From positions 2,752,621 to 2,816,620 of the forward strand of contig NZ_CP149932.1 in the NCBI RefSeq assembly GCF_037949795.1: 64,000 nucleotides of DNA, in the 5' to 3' direction. The DNA is from Thioclava sp. GXIMD2076 (GTDB lineage Bacteria > Pseudomonadota > Alphaproteobacteria > Rhodobacterales > Rhodobacteraceae). The position numbers were made by a program, and so were the translations under genes. This document shows, one piece after another, positions 1 through 8,085 of the stretch. A model generated the notes under the pieces. The model was not told the DNA's origin, searched no databases, and saw only the letters and a program-made list of their open reading frames with translations. Within the stretch, counting starts at the first letter, position 1. Each line of letters starts with the position of its first letter.

Positions 1-106
1 CAAGAAACTGCACAAGAACATCCTCGCGCAGCCCCGTGGCCGTCCCCAGATCCTGATTGGTCAGATTGCGCCGTGCCAGCTCGTGTTTCAGATCTTGGCG
101 ATGCAT
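1..106 (-). CDS. N-terminal fragment of an unidentified protein (runs off window)
   Basis: The first 35 codons of a minus-strand gene lie here and the rest is outside the window. The ATG at 106 is preceded by GGAGGAG about 5 bases upstream. The visible peptide begins MHRQDLKHELARRN and is helical and charged, with no family motif I recognise. It lies 74 bases downstream of tatC on the same strand and may be the last gene of the tat transcript. The start is well supported by the Shine-Dalgarno sequence, but the function is unknown. Confidence 0.55.
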   Translation of the reverse strand, partial: MHRQDLKHELARRNLTNQDLGTATGLREDVLVQFL

Positions 107-180
107 CGGGCTCCTCCTTCGAAATCGACCCCGGACATGCAGAGCATCTCCGGGGCCTTGTCATTCATCGTGCCGGACGG

Positions 181-1044
181 TCAGGACGATCTGGTCTCGT
201 CGTCCCCATCGTCTTCCTCGTCTTCATCGACCCATGTGCCATCGGCCCGCATCCGCGCTTCGCGGTTCCGTTCGATCCGCCGCACTAGGAAGATCGACAC
301 CTCATAGAGCCCATAGACTACCACGAAAAGGATCACCTGCGAGATCACATCCGGCGGTGTGGCAATGGCAGCAACGATCAGGATCGCGACCACCGCATAT
401 TTGCGCACACTGGCAAGCCCTGCAGCCGAAACCAGCCCCGCCTTTCCCATCAGCGACAAAAGCACAGGCAGCTGGAAACAGATTCCGAAGGCCATGACGA
501 ATTTCACGGTCAGCGAGAGATATTCCTGCACCGAACCCTGGAAACCGATAGCCGCCATGTCATTGGCCGCCTTGCCCTCCGGCGTGAAGTTGCCCTGCTG
601 GAACCCCAGGAAGAACTGGAAGGCCAGCGGAAGAATGACGTAATAGGCAAAGGCCGCACCGAGGAAGAACATCACCGGCGAAGCGATCAGGAAGGGCAAA
701 AAGGCGTTCTTTTCGGTCTTGTAGAGGCCAGGCGCAACAAACCGCCACATCTGATAGGCGATCACCGGGAAAGACAGTGCGAAACCGCCCATGAAGGAGA
801 TCGTCACCGCAACAAAGAAACCTTCCTGCAGCTTGATGAGATACAGCCCGCATTCCTGCCCGCGATCGGCAAGCGCGCCGCAGATCGGGTGGGTCAGGAA
901 GTTGAAAATCGGGTTCCAGACCGTGTAGCAGGCCACCATCGCAACGATGAAAGCGGCCAGTGAATACAGGATACGGGTGCGCAGCTCGGCAAGATGCTCG
1001 ATCAGCGGCGCGGCGCTATCTTCAATATCATCCTCGGCGCTCAT
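181..1044 (-). CDS. tatC: Sec-independent protein translocase subunit TatC
   Basis: TatC (287 aa) is the polytopic inner-membrane subunit that, with TatB, recognises twin-arginine signal peptides. The N-terminal [10 protein letters not shown] segment is the family signature, and the cytoplasmic loop [14 protein letters not shown] near residue 100 carries the conserved Pro and Glu of the signal-peptide site. Six hydrophobic segments are visible. The C-terminal tail of about 25 residues is very acidic ([11 protein letters not shown]), a lineage-specific extension. The start overlaps the tatB stop by four bases, so the two are translationally coupled. The predicted Tat substrate OpgG-like protein (40656-42266) is in the same window. 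Confidence 0.97.
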   Translation of the reverse strand: MSAEDDIEDSAAPLIEHLAELRTRILYSLAAFIVAMVACYTVWNPIFNFLTHPICGALADRGQECGLYLIKLQEGFFVAVTISFMGGFALSFPVIAYQMWRFVAPGLYKTEKNAFLPFLIASPVMFFLGAAFAYYVILPLAFQFFLGFQQGNFTPEGKAANDMAAIGFQGSVQEYLSLTVKFVMAFGICFQLPVLLSLMGKAGLVSAAGLASVRKYAVVAILIVAAIATPPDVISQVILFVVVYGLYEVSIFLVRRIERNREARMRADGTWVDEDEEDDGDDETRSS

Positions 1045-1538
1045 GGCGTCTCTTTTCTTTTCTCGTCAGCGCTTGCCGCCCTGGTGACGGGCTCCGGAGC
1101 CTCGGCCTCGGAGACGGTGACCGGCAGATCCGGCTCGTCCTCGATCTCGTGGGGCGCGACATCACTTGCCGTGCTTGCGGGATCGGGGCTCTCGAGATTG
1201 GGATCGGGCTGGGCAACAGGGGCGCTGGTCTTTTCGACCTTCTCGGCCTTTTTGGGCATCGAAGGCTGCCACTTTTCGAACTTGTCCGTGGCACGTTCCA
1301 GAGCATCAAGGCCAAGCGCCTTTTTCGAGGTCATCCCCTTGAGCTCTTTTGTTGTCTCGGCGATGCCGGCCTGATCGGCCGCATCCTCCATCGCCCGCGA
1401 AAATTCGCGCGCCATGGCTTTGGCCTTACCCGTCAAACGGCCAAGGGTCCGAAACATTACAGGCAAATCCTTCGGCCCGACGACGATCAATGCGACCACG
1501 CCGATGACCAGAAGTTCGCTCCAACCGATATCAAACAT
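1041..1538 (-). CDS. tatB: Sec-independent protein translocase subunit TatB
   Basis: TatB (165 aa) pairs with TatC to bind twin-arginine substrates. It has the expected single N-terminal membrane helix [20 protein letters not shown], a GPKDLP hinge and an amphipathic helix. A long Ala/Pro/Glu-rich cytoplasmic tail of low complexity follows, as is common in alphaproteobacterial TatB. The gene lies between tatA and tatC. The tatA-tatB gap is 28 bases and the tatB-tatC junction overlaps, so one tatABC transcript is expected. Confidence 0.95.
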   Translation of the reverse strand: MFDIGWSELLVIGVVALIVVGPKDLPVMFRTLGRLTGKAKAMAREFSRAMEDAADQAGIAETTKELKGMTSKKALGLDALERATDKFEKWQPSMPKKAEKVEKTSAPVAQPDPNLESPDPASTASDVAPHEIEDEPDLPVTVSEAEAPEPVTRAASADEKRKETP

Positions 1539-1566
1539 TCAGGGCCTCCAGCCGCTGGCTCGCAGC

Positions 1567-1794
1567 TCAGACCTTGTCTTTCTTGTCCTCGGGGGTCACG
1601 TCACGAGCGTCAGTTTTCGAGGGCTCGTTGCTGGCATCCTCGATCTCGTTCGAGCTGTCCTTCACGCCTTTCTTGAAGGCCGTGATCCCCTTGCCGACTT
1701 CGCCCATCAGCGACGAGATCTTGCCGCGTCCGAACAGGACGAGAACCACAACAGCGATCAGAAGAAGGCCCGGAAGGCCGATATTGTTCAGCAT
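1567..1794 (-). CDS. tatA: Sec-independent protein translocase subunit TatA
   Basis: TatA (75 aa) forms the size-variable translocation pore. It has a short membrane helix (residues about 5-21), the FGRGK hinge motif and an amphipathic helix [14 protein letters not shown], followed by a charged tail. It is the first gene of the tatABC operon, and GGAG lies 6 bases upstream of the ATG at 1794. The 244-base gap to the divergent plus-strand gene at 2039 must hold the tat promoter. Confidence 0.95.
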   Translation of the reverse strand: MLNNIGLPGLLLIAVVVLVLFGRGKISSLMGEVGKGITAFKKGVKDSSNEIEDASNEPSKTDARDVTPEDKKDKV

Positions 1795-2038
1795 AGTCTA
1801 CTCCACACGCGCGGCCGGAGCACACAAGGCTTTGCGGCTCAGACCAAATCGGAGACAACGTTTATGGCCTCGGGCCCCGCAATCAAACCCCCAATCGTGC
1901 CAGTTGACATGAATTTTAAGCAACAGCTCCGGATTCGCCCAATATCTAGGCAACCATTTTTCGCTCCGACGGAATCGACACTGGCCCCAAAAGACCGGCT
2001 ATGGCACAAACAGTGTAAGTTGAATTTTCGGGGATCAG

Positions 2039-2677
2039 ATGCCAGCCACCGACTATCTTACCGCTTTCGTGACGCTTTTCGTCGTGATCGACCCGATCGG
2101 TCTGGCGCCCGTCTTCATCGCATTGACCAGCGGCGTGCCCGCGGCCAAGCGCCGGAGCATCGGGTTTCGGGCCGTAACCATCGGCGCGGGGTTGCTGACC
2201 CTATTCGGCCTGTTCGGACGGAATATTCTCGATGGAATCGGCATTTCCATGCCCGCTTTTCGCATTGCGGGCGGTGTCTTGCTGTTCCTGACCGCGCTCG
2301 ACATGCTGTTTGAACGCCGCACCAAACGCCGCGAGGGACAGGGCGAGGAGCATGTGCAGGACCCCGATCATGATGACCCCTCGGTCTTCCCGCTTGCCAC
2401 ACCGCTAATCGCCGGACCCGGCGCTATGGCGTCGATGATCCTGCTGATGGGGCAAGGCGATGGTAGCACGTTGCACATCCTCGCCATTCTGGGCGTGATG
2501 CTGGCCGTGCTGGCCTGTGTAATGGCGCTTTTCGCCATCGCCGCGCCGGTGGAGCGGCTTCTTGGCCGGACGGGCGTGATGGTGGTCACGCGGCTTCTGG
2601 GCATGCTGCTTGCCGCGCTTGCCATCCAGTTCATCCTCGACGGCCTGCACCGTGCAGGCGTCACCGGCGTGCTCTAG
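2039..2677 (+). CDS. MarC family (UPF0056) integral membrane protein
   Basis: A 212-residue protein with about six membrane helices. FVVIDPIGLAPVFIALT near the N terminus and FPLATPLIAGPGAMASMILL in the middle are the two conserved repeats of the MarC/UPF0056 family. The family has no settled biochemical function, and the original link to multiple antibiotic resistance was not upheld. It is divergent from tatA and is followed 36 bases later by the retropepsin-like gene, so the pair could be cotranscribed. Family assignment is firm, function open. Confidence 0.9.
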   Translation: MPATDYLTAFVTLFVVIDPIGLAPVFIALTSGVPAAKRRSIGFRAVTIGAGLLTLFGLFGRNILDGIGISMPAFRIAGGVLLFLTALDMLFERRTKRREGQGEEHVQDPDHDDPSVFPLATPLIAGPGAMASMILLMGQGDGSTLHILAILGVMLAVLACVMALFAIAAPVERLLGRTGVMVVTRLLGMLLAALAIQFILDGLHRAGVTGVL

Positions 2678-2712
2678 CGCATTGTTTCCGATTTCTGGAT
2701 AGCGGACATACG

Positions 2713-3291
2713 ATGACAGGCGACGATATCGGTCAATTTGTCTATCTGATCCTTCTGCTGACGGTGGTTGGCGGCTATGTCATGTTCGATTTCCGCCGCA
2801 ACCTCTCGCGCAGGCTCCAGCAACTGGCGGTCTGGGCCCTGCTCCTGCTGGGGCTTCTTGCCGCGATGGGACTGTGGAGCGACATCCGCAAAACGGTACT
2901 TCCCGCACAGGAGATCGTGGGCGAGAACCGGATCGAGGTCCCCAAATCCGCTGACGGCCATTTCTACCTCGTCGCCAAAATCAACGGCACGCCGGTGCGC
3001 TTCGTCGTGGATACGGGGGCCACCAATATCGTGCTGTCGCTCGCGGATGCCCGCAAGGTCGGCATCGACCCCGACCGGCTTGCCTTCATCGGCCGTGCCA
3101 GCACTGCCAATGGAGTGATTCGAACCGCTTCCGTCCGGCTCGACAGCATCGAAGTGGGGCCGATCCATGACACCGACGTCCCAGCCAGCATTAATGGGGG
3201 CGAAATGGACGGATCATTGCTCGGAATGACCTATTTGAGCAAATTCGCGCGCATCGAGTTCAATCGTGATAAGCTTATCCTTGAGCGCTAA
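2713..3291 (+). CDS. Membrane-anchored retropepsin-like aspartic protease (TIGR02281 type)
   Basis: The protein (192 aa) has two N-terminal hydrophobic segments (about residues 8-24 and 38-55) followed by a single retropepsin-like domain. The catalytic motif FVVDTGATNIVLS sits near residue 97 with DTGA intact, and GSLLGMTYLSKFARIEF near the C terminus is the conserved second motif. Proteins of this type work as homodimers, each supplying one Asp, probably with the catalytic domain in the periplasm. The substrate is unknown. Confidence 0.85.
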   Translation: MTGDDIGQFVYLILLLTVVGGYVMFDFRRNLSRRLQQLAVWALLLLGLLAAMGLWSDIRKTVLPAQEIVGENRIEVPKSADGHFYLVAKINGTPVRFVVDTGATNIVLSLADARKVGIDPDRLAFIGRASTANGVIRTASVRLDSIEVGPIHDTDVPASINGGEMDGSLLGMTYLSKFARIEFNRDKLILER

Positions 3292-3300
3292 GGCTTTATT

Positions 3301-3425
3301 TGCGATCAAACGAAATAAACATTATATTAAAACATATTATCTGATGAATCTTCTTCCGGCCATGTATTTGTGCAGCGGCCCGATCTGGCAGGATGCCAGC
3401 CACCAAACACGAAAGGATCGCTACA
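3301..3425 (+). promoter_or_regulatory. AT-rich promoter region of the ArsR-family gene
   Basis: About 35 bases at 3308-3342 are strikingly AT-rich in an otherwise GC-rich window. They contain near-repeats of AACATTATATT and AACATATTAT and possible -10 hexamers such as TATATT. It lies directly upstream of a possibly self-regulating ArsR repressor and is the natural place for its promoter and operator. Exact sites are inferred, not proven. Confidence 0.4.
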
Positions 3426-3764
3426 ATGGTTCCGGCCTCGGATGTGGCGCAAAATGATGAAGTGACAACACTGTCGCCCGAGGAGATGACCCATCGCGCG
3501 CGCGAGGCTGCATGTCTTCTCAAGGCGCTGTCCCATGAGGGGCGCCTGATGATCCTGTGCCACCTGACCGCAGGCGAACGCTCGGTCAGCGACTTGGAGG
3601 TGCTATTGAATGCCCGTCAGGCCGCCGTTAGCCAGCAACTGGCGCGTCTGCGTCAGGACGGGCTGGTCTCGACCCGCCGCGATGGCAAGACCGTCTATTA
3701 TTCGATCCGCGACGAACGGGTAAAACGTCTTCTGACCACCATGTACGAGTTGTTCTGCGTCTGA
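3426..3764 (+). CDS. ArsR-family transcriptional repressor, SqrR/BigR-like (persulfide-sensor type)
   Basis: A 112-residue winged-helix repressor with the DNA-recognition helix QAAVSQQLARLRQDGLV and the wing RRDGKTVYYSI. The start at 3426 is chosen over the in-frame ATG at 3393 because an AAGGA Shine-Dalgarno sequence lies about 8 bases upstream. Three cysteines are present: C30, C45 and C111. The C45-C111 spacing of 66 residues equals that of the redox-active pair of Rhodobacter SqrR (C41/C107, from memory), and no CVC metal motif is seen, so persulfide sensing is more likely than metal sensing. No sulfide-oxidation gene adjoins it. Confidence 0.85.
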   Translation: MVPASDVAQNDEVTTLSPEEMTHRAREAACLLKALSHEGRLMILCHLTAGERSVSDLEVLLNARQAAVSQQLARLRQDGLVSTRRDGKTVYYSIRDERVKRLLTTMYELFCV

Positions 3765-3799
3765 CGGGGCGTGTTTTCCGGTCACGCACCTGCATTGAG

Positions 3800-3834
3800 C
3801 ACGATCGTGATCTTTTCCCTATGACCAAATAGGG
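3800..3834. promoter_or_regulatory. Two short inverted repeats upstream of serS
   Basis: CACGATCGTG (3800-3809) is a perfect 10-base palindrome. It is followed by CCCTAT (3817-3822) and ATAGGG (3829-3834), a 6-base inverted repeat with a 6-base spacer. They lie between the ArsR gene and serS. They could be operators or a weak terminator, and no T-tract follows on the plus strand. Confidence 0.3.
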
Positions 3835-3875
3835 ATAAAGCCTGTGACGCAATCACAGCGATTTAGAGGACCGTC

Positions 3876-5165
3876 ATGCACGATATTCGCGCGATCCGTG
3901 AAAACCCCGAAACCTTCGATGCCGCTCTGGCACGCCGCGGGCTGGAGCCGATGTCGGCCACGATCCTCTCGATCGATGAAGCCCGCCGCCGTGCAATCCA
4001 GACCGCCGAGGAAGCCAAAGCCGAGCAGAACGCCGCCTCCAAGAAGGTCGGCGCCGCCAAAGCCGCTGGTGATGACGCAGAATTCGAGCGTCTGCGCGGG
4101 CTTGTGGCCGAGAAAAAGGCCGAAGTGGCCGCCATGCAGACCGAAGCCGGTGCAAAAGATGCCGAGCTGCGCGATCTGCTGCTGACCATCCCCAATCTCG
4201 TGCTTGACGAGGTGCCTGAAGGCGCGGATGAGGATGATAACGTCGAGATCCATAAGTGGGGCGAGGTTCCGAGCTTCAGCTTCAAGCCGAAAGAGCATTT
4301 CGAGCTGGCGGGCGTTGGCACCAATATGGACTTTGAAACCGCGGCCAAACTCTCCGGCTCGCGCTTTGTGGCGCTGCGTGGCGGTGTGGCCCGTGTGCAC
4401 CGCGCCTTGGCGCAATATATGCTCGACCTGCATGTCGACAGCCATGATCTTGTCGAAAACATCACCCCCGTTCTGGTGCGTGATGAGGCGATGCTGGGCA
4501 CCGGCCAGCTACCGAAATTCTCGGAAGACAGCTACCAGACGACCAATGGCTGGTGGCTGATCCCCACCGCCGAGGTCACGCTGACCAATTTCGCCAGCGG
4601 TGAGGTCTGGGACGAATCCACCCTGCCGCGCCGCTATGTGGCCCATACCAACTGCTTCCGTTCCGAGGCAGGCTCGGCTGGTAAGGACACCTCGGGCATG
4701 CTGCGCCAGCACCAGTTCGAGAAGGTCGAGATGGTGACCATATGCCATCCCGAAAAAGCCATCGAAGAACACGAGCGTATGGTGAAATGTGCCGAGGCCG
4801 TGCTCGAAGGGCTGAACCTGCCCTACCGCCGCATCATCCTGTGCACCGGCGATATCGGCTTTGGTGCGCAGAAGACCTATGACCTCGAGGTCTGGCTGCC
4901 CGGTCAGGACACCTATCGAGAGATCTCCTCTGTTTCCACCTGCGGCCAGTTCCAGGCCCGCCGGATGAATGGCCGCTTCAAGCCCGCAGATGGCGGCAAG
5001 CCGGAATTCATGGCCACGCTGAACGGATCGGGTCTGGCGGTGGGCCGGTGCCTGATTGCCGTGCTGGAAAACGGCCAGCGCGAGGATGGCTCGGTGGTTC
5101 TCCCCGAGGTCTTGCATCCCTATCTGGGTGGCAAAACGATGCTTGTCGACGGGCGTCTCGTTTAA
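3876..5165 (+). CDS. serS: Serine--tRNA ligase
   Basis: Cytosolic class II aminoacyl-tRNA synthetase (429 aa) that charges tRNA-Ser and tRNA-Sec with serine. Residues 1 to about 105 form the Ala/Lys/Glu-rich antiparallel coiled coil that binds the tRNA long arm. Motif 2 is [20 protein letters not shown] and motif 3 is [17 protein letters not shown]. Length is typical of the family. The gene has its own terminator hairpin at 5205-5232. Confidence 0.98.
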   Translation: MHDIRAIRENPETFDAALARRGLEPMSATILSIDEARRRAIQTAEEAKAEQNAASKKVGAAKAAGDDAEFERLRGLVAEKKAEVAAMQTEAGAKDAELRDLLLTIPNLVLDEVPEGADEDDNVEIHKWGEVPSFSFKPKEHFELAGVGTNMDFETAAKLSGSRFVALRGGVARVHRALAQYMLDLHVDSHDLVENITPVLVRDEAMLGTGQLPKFSEDSYQTTNGWWLIPTAEVTLTNFASGEVWDESTLPRRYVAHTNCFRSEAGSAGKDTSGMLRQHQFEKVEMVTICHPEKAIEEHERMVKCAEAVLEGLNLPYRRIILCTGDIGFGAQKTYDLEVWLPGQDTYREISSVSTCGQFQARRMNGRFKPADGGKPEFMATLNGSGLAVGRCLIAVLENGQREDGSVVLPEVLHPYLGGKTMLVDGRLV

Positions 5166-5204
5166 GCGTCACGACATCCGCATGACAGTTATATGAAATC
5201 TCTG

Positions 5205-5232
5205 CGCTCCCATGACATGGATCATGGGAGCG
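5205..5232 (+). terminator. Terminator hairpin after serS
   Basis: An 11-base perfect stem (CGCTCCCATGA, 5205-5215, pairing with 5222-5232) with a 6-base loop, 40 bases after the serS stop. The following bases TTCTGCATTTTG are only moderately T-rich. Confidence 0.65.
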
Positions 5233-5284
5233 TTCTGCATTTTGTGTTAATCTCGGGGCCAGGCAAAGCCAAGGGAGTGCCCTG

Positions 5285-5479
5285 ATGGACCGGACGTTTC
5301 TCGACATCCAAGCCACCGCGCGCAAGATTTGCGCGCTCGACAATCAGGCGGTGGCCGAATTCATCTGGCAGCTGCGGCAGGACCGCAAGCTGACGAAACT
5401 GGTGCATGCGCTGAACGAGGCCGCTTCCGAAAGCCGCCCAGACGCCCGCGCGGCGCTCGATCATCTCGGTTTCGTCTGA
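5285..5479 (+). CDS. Small conserved-looking protein of unknown function (64 aa)
   Basis: The 64-residue product begins MDRTFLDIQATARKICALD and is predicted largely helical, amphipathic and without a membrane segment or signal peptide. A good ribosome site (AAGGGAG, about 7 bases before the ATG) and codon use matching its neighbours support it as a real gene. It lies between the serS terminator and a TspO-like gene 66 bases downstream. I do not recognise the family. Confidence 0.6.
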   Translation: MDRTFLDIQATARKICALDNQAVAEFIWQLRQDRKLTKLVHALNEAASESRPDARAALDHLGFV

Positions 5480-5545
5480 GGAGCGGGAACCCGTCGCGGA
5501 TCGGGCGCGTTAAGCCCTGTTAGAAGCCGTTTAGGACAACCGCAC

Positions 5546-6292
5546 ATGGTCCGCCCCTCCTCCCCGCCGTCATTCCGTCTGAAAGCCGTTCTGGTTCTCG
5601 TGGCGGTTGTGGCCTTTGTCGTCTCTCCGATCTGGTCGCCCTCGTTCAAAGGGTATGACCCGACACAATTCCCCAATCCGGTCGACGCTCCCGCGATCCA
5701 GCCCGCCGGATGGGCTTTCTCCATCTGGTCGCTGATCTATCTCTGGCTCGTGGCCCATGCCCTTTGGGGGCTTTTGCGCCATAACGATGATGCGGGGTGG
5801 GACCGCACGCGGCTTCCGCTCCTGCTCTCCACCGGATTAGGTGCCAGCTGGCTGGTCGTTGCGACATCCATGCCGTGGCTGGCAACTCTGCAGATCTGGC
5901 TTATGTGGGCGCTCGCGCTCTGGGCGATGATGCGCGCACGCGATGCCGGCCAACCCGCCCTCTGTGCTGGACCCATCGGTCTCTATACGGGCTGGCTCAC
6001 CGCCGCCTCCGCCGTGGGCACCGGCGTTGTGCTGATCGGCTATAATATCGGCTCCGAGATTACGGTGACGCTGCTGATGCTTTGCGTTATTGCCGCAATC
6101 AGCCTTGCCATCGTGCTGCTTGCCCGCCCTCCGCGCACATTCGCGGTCGCCGTAATCTGGGCCTTGATTGGTGTGATCGCGGCAAACTGGGGCGATGGCG
6201 TGGTCATGCTGCCGGCATCGATCTTCGCGCTGGCACTCGCCGCGGTGGCTTGGCGCGACCTGCTGCCCAAAGCCCAAGCGGTCGGGCGGTAG
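5546..6292 (+). CDS. TspO/MBR-related tryptophan-rich membrane protein
   Basis: A 248-residue integral membrane protein with about seven hydrophobic segments and many tryptophans. AIQPAGWAFSIWSLIYLWL near residue 50 resembles the first-loop and helix-2 signature of TspO/translocator proteins. It is longer than classical TspO (about 160 aa) and matches the extended form often called tryptophan-rich sensory protein in Rhodobacterales. TspO proteins bind tetrapyrroles, but a ligand for this long form is not established. The family call rests on motif resemblance only. Confidence 0.6.
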   Translation: MVRPSSPPSFRLKAVLVLVAVVAFVVSPIWSPSFKGYDPTQFPNPVDAPAIQPAGWAFSIWSLIYLWLVAHALWGLLRHNDDAGWDRTRLPLLLSTGLGASWLVVATSMPWLATLQIWLMWALALWAMMRARDAGQPALCAGPIGLYTGWLTAASAVGTGVVLIGYNIGSEITVTLLMLCVIAAISLAIVLLARPPRTFAVAVIWALIGVIAANWGDGVVMLPASIFALALAAVAWRDLLPKAQAVGR

Positions 6293-6336
6293 AGGGGGCC
6301 GCGACCCGACGCGAGGCAGCCCCTTCCATGTCTGCG

Positions 6337-7908
6337 TCAGGCGGCGGCCATCGCGGGACCACTGCGCCGGCGTCGCGCAAGCCCCAGAAGCGCCAGAGCC
6401 GAGCCGAAGAGCCACATCGCGGCAGGAACCGGCACGGCCGAGAGGTTGGTCGTCGCGCCTGTCAGCGGGTCCATGGCATAGCTGTCGCCCGCCGCGGTCT
6501 CGGTGGTCGTAACGCCGAACAAGATACTCTCGAAACCCGAGAACATGATCGAGAACCCGTCCTCGAAGACATAGGTCATGATGAGGCTCACGGTATCGAA
6601 TGTCGAAGTGAAGGCGTCATCGGCATAGCCTTCGAACCAGAGTGTATCGGTATCATCGGCGCTATCGCCACCGTAGAAGATGCTATCGAGCCACCCTGTC
6701 GCACTGGTGCCGGTGATCGTTAGCGTATCGGCCCCGTCACCGAGGTAAAAATCCCCGACAAGCGTCGCGCCCGCCCCAATCGTCACCTCATCATCACCAC
6801 CGAACAGTTCGACAGCCGTGCCGGACAGGCCAGTAATAGACACATCGCTCGTGAAGTTGAGGCTGTCCATGCCGGAGGCCCCGCCCGAAATCGCAACCTG
6901 ACCAGTGATACTTCCCGAGAAACCTGCGGAATTATAGTAACTGTCATCAACCGTGACCGCGCCGGTGCTGGTAGATGTCGCCTTAATCGCTGTGCCATTG
7001 GCGCTGGAAATATCCAGATTGTCGCCACGCACAGCGACCGCATTACCGACGACCGCATCGCCGGAACTCTCCATGCTTGAATCATAGCCATAGACATAGG
7101 CTGTGCCATCCGTGTCGACGATCCCGCCATTGGTGGCACTCACACCGGAGTTATAAAGCGTCAGAGTTGCGTAACTATTGGTGTCGATGACATCTCCCGA
7201 GGTTACGGAGACATCCGTGCTCCGGCTAATCGTAAGACTACCGTTTCCTCCCCCCGTGAGCAGCGGCGCCGAATAGCTCGATCCACCCATATTTGCGAGG
7301 TAAAGCGAAAGATACCCCCCTGTCTCGACAACACCGAGCGACTGGTTTGAAGATGCCGTGAAATCGGTAAACACGGCGGAAAGGCTGTCTCCCTCCTCTG
7401 CTACGGCGAGATGATCGGAGACGGTTACCGGACCGTAAAAGTCGGCATAGCCGGAACCGGTTACTGCAACATCCGCAGAGACATCGCCATAGCTATACAC
7501 TTCCCCGCCATAGCTATTTCCGCCGCCAAGATCGAATGCGTAGATGCCGCCGGAAATCGTGCCGTAGCTGTGCATGATGCCGCGCGCCATTGTCACGGCG
7601 GTATCGCCCGCAATCTCGCTTCCGTCGCGCGTGAAGACGTAGCTATACCCCTCTGTCGTCAGGCCGCCATCCACCGTGCCATTCACGACCACGATGGCGT
7701 CCTCGCCCGCGTCAATCGCCCCCGTCGTCGCGGCTGCGGATACCAGCACCGACGTGTCGCTATAGCCGCTCAGATCGAAACCCGAAAAGACACCGCTCCC
7801 GCAATAGGCGGAGGTGTTCGTGCCGTAAATGAAACTGCATGTTGCCGCTTGGGCGAAACTCGGCGCAACCAGAAGTGCGGCGCCGACAGGTAGAAATAGT
7901 CTGATCAT
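6337..7908 (-). CDS. Secreted VPLPA-CTERM surface protein, beta-rich repeats
   Basis: The product (523 aa) starts with a signal peptide (MIRLFLPVGAALLVAPSFAQA) and ends with VPVPAAMWLFGSALALLGLARRRR, a VPLPA-CTERM sorting signal: short motif, membrane helix, basic tail. Such proteins are handled by an exosortase-type transpeptidase and displayed on the surface or in the matrix. The body is rich in Gly, Ser, Thr and Asp, nearly free of Lys, and made of short beta-strand-like repeats such as GGDDEVTIGAGATLVGDF, consistent with a beta-helix adhesin. Two Cys near the mature N terminus may pair. ATG 7908 is preferred over an in-frame TTG at 7920 because GGGGG precedes it. Confidence 0.8.
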   Translation of the reverse strand: MIRLFLPVGAALLVAPSFAQAATCSFIYGTNTSAYCGSGVFSGFDLSGYSDTSVLVSAAATTGAIDAGEDAIVVVNGTVDGGLTTEGYSYVFTRDGSEIAGDTAVTMARGIMHSYGTISGGIYAFDLGGGNSYGGEVYSYGDVSADVAVTGSGYADFYGPVTVSDHLAVAEEGDSLSAVFTDFTASSNQSLGVVETGGYLSLYLANMGGSSYSAPLLTGGGNGSLTISRSTDVSVTSGDVIDTNSYATLTLYNSGVSATNGGIVDTDGTAYVYGYDSSMESSGDAVVGNAVAVRGDNLDISSANGTAIKATSTSTGAVTVDDSYYNSAGFSGSITGQVAISGGASGMDSLNFTSDVSITGLSGTAVELFGGDDEVTIGAGATLVGDFYLGDGADTLTITGTSATGWLDSIFYGGDSADDTDTLWFEGYADDAFTSTFDTVSLIMTYVFEDGFSIMFSGFESILFGVTTTETAAGDSYAMDPLTGATTNLSAVPVPAAMWLFGSALALLGLARRRRSGPAMAAA

Positions 7909-7997
7909 GGGGTCCCCCAAAAAGAAAATCTACTTCCTTGGGTGTATCTCTGATCCTCATATGTCGCGCGCAGGTTGTGCCAAATTCGTGTAAAGAA

Positions 7998-8025
7998 TTG
8001 ACGCAACGTCACGCGTGACTATAGA
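7998..8025 (+). promoter_or_regulatory. Sigma-70-like promoter with palindromic operator in the spacer
   Basis: TTGACG (7998-8003) and TATAGA (8020-8025) are separated by 16 bases and form a good -35/-10 pair on the plus strand. The 12-base perfect palindrome GTCACGCGTGAC (8008-8019) fills most of the spacer, where a bound regulator would block polymerase. A transcript would start near 8032 and meet the hairpin at 8060-8081. No plus-strand gene follows, since der is antisense. Confidence 0.4.
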
Positions 8026-8059
8026 TTAAGCATGATTGACGCTGCGTTAGGCATAAACA

Positions 8060-8081
8060 AAACCCCGCTTTCGCGGGGTTT
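8060..8081 (-). terminator. Terminator of der, usable in both directions
   Basis: AAACCCCGC (8060-8068) and GCGGGGTTT (8073-8081) form a 9-base stem with a TTTC loop. On the minus strand it is followed by a T-rich run, so it ends der transcription. It would also stop plus-strand transcription from the promoter at 7998. Confidence 0.85.
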
Positions 8082-8085
8082 GCTA

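Noticed and set aside
7955..7980. GG-N10-GC pattern on the minus strand upstream of the VPLPA gene, as for a sigma-54 promoter
   Set aside because: The -24 half fits TTGGCAC but the -12 half lacks TTGC, so it is probably chance.
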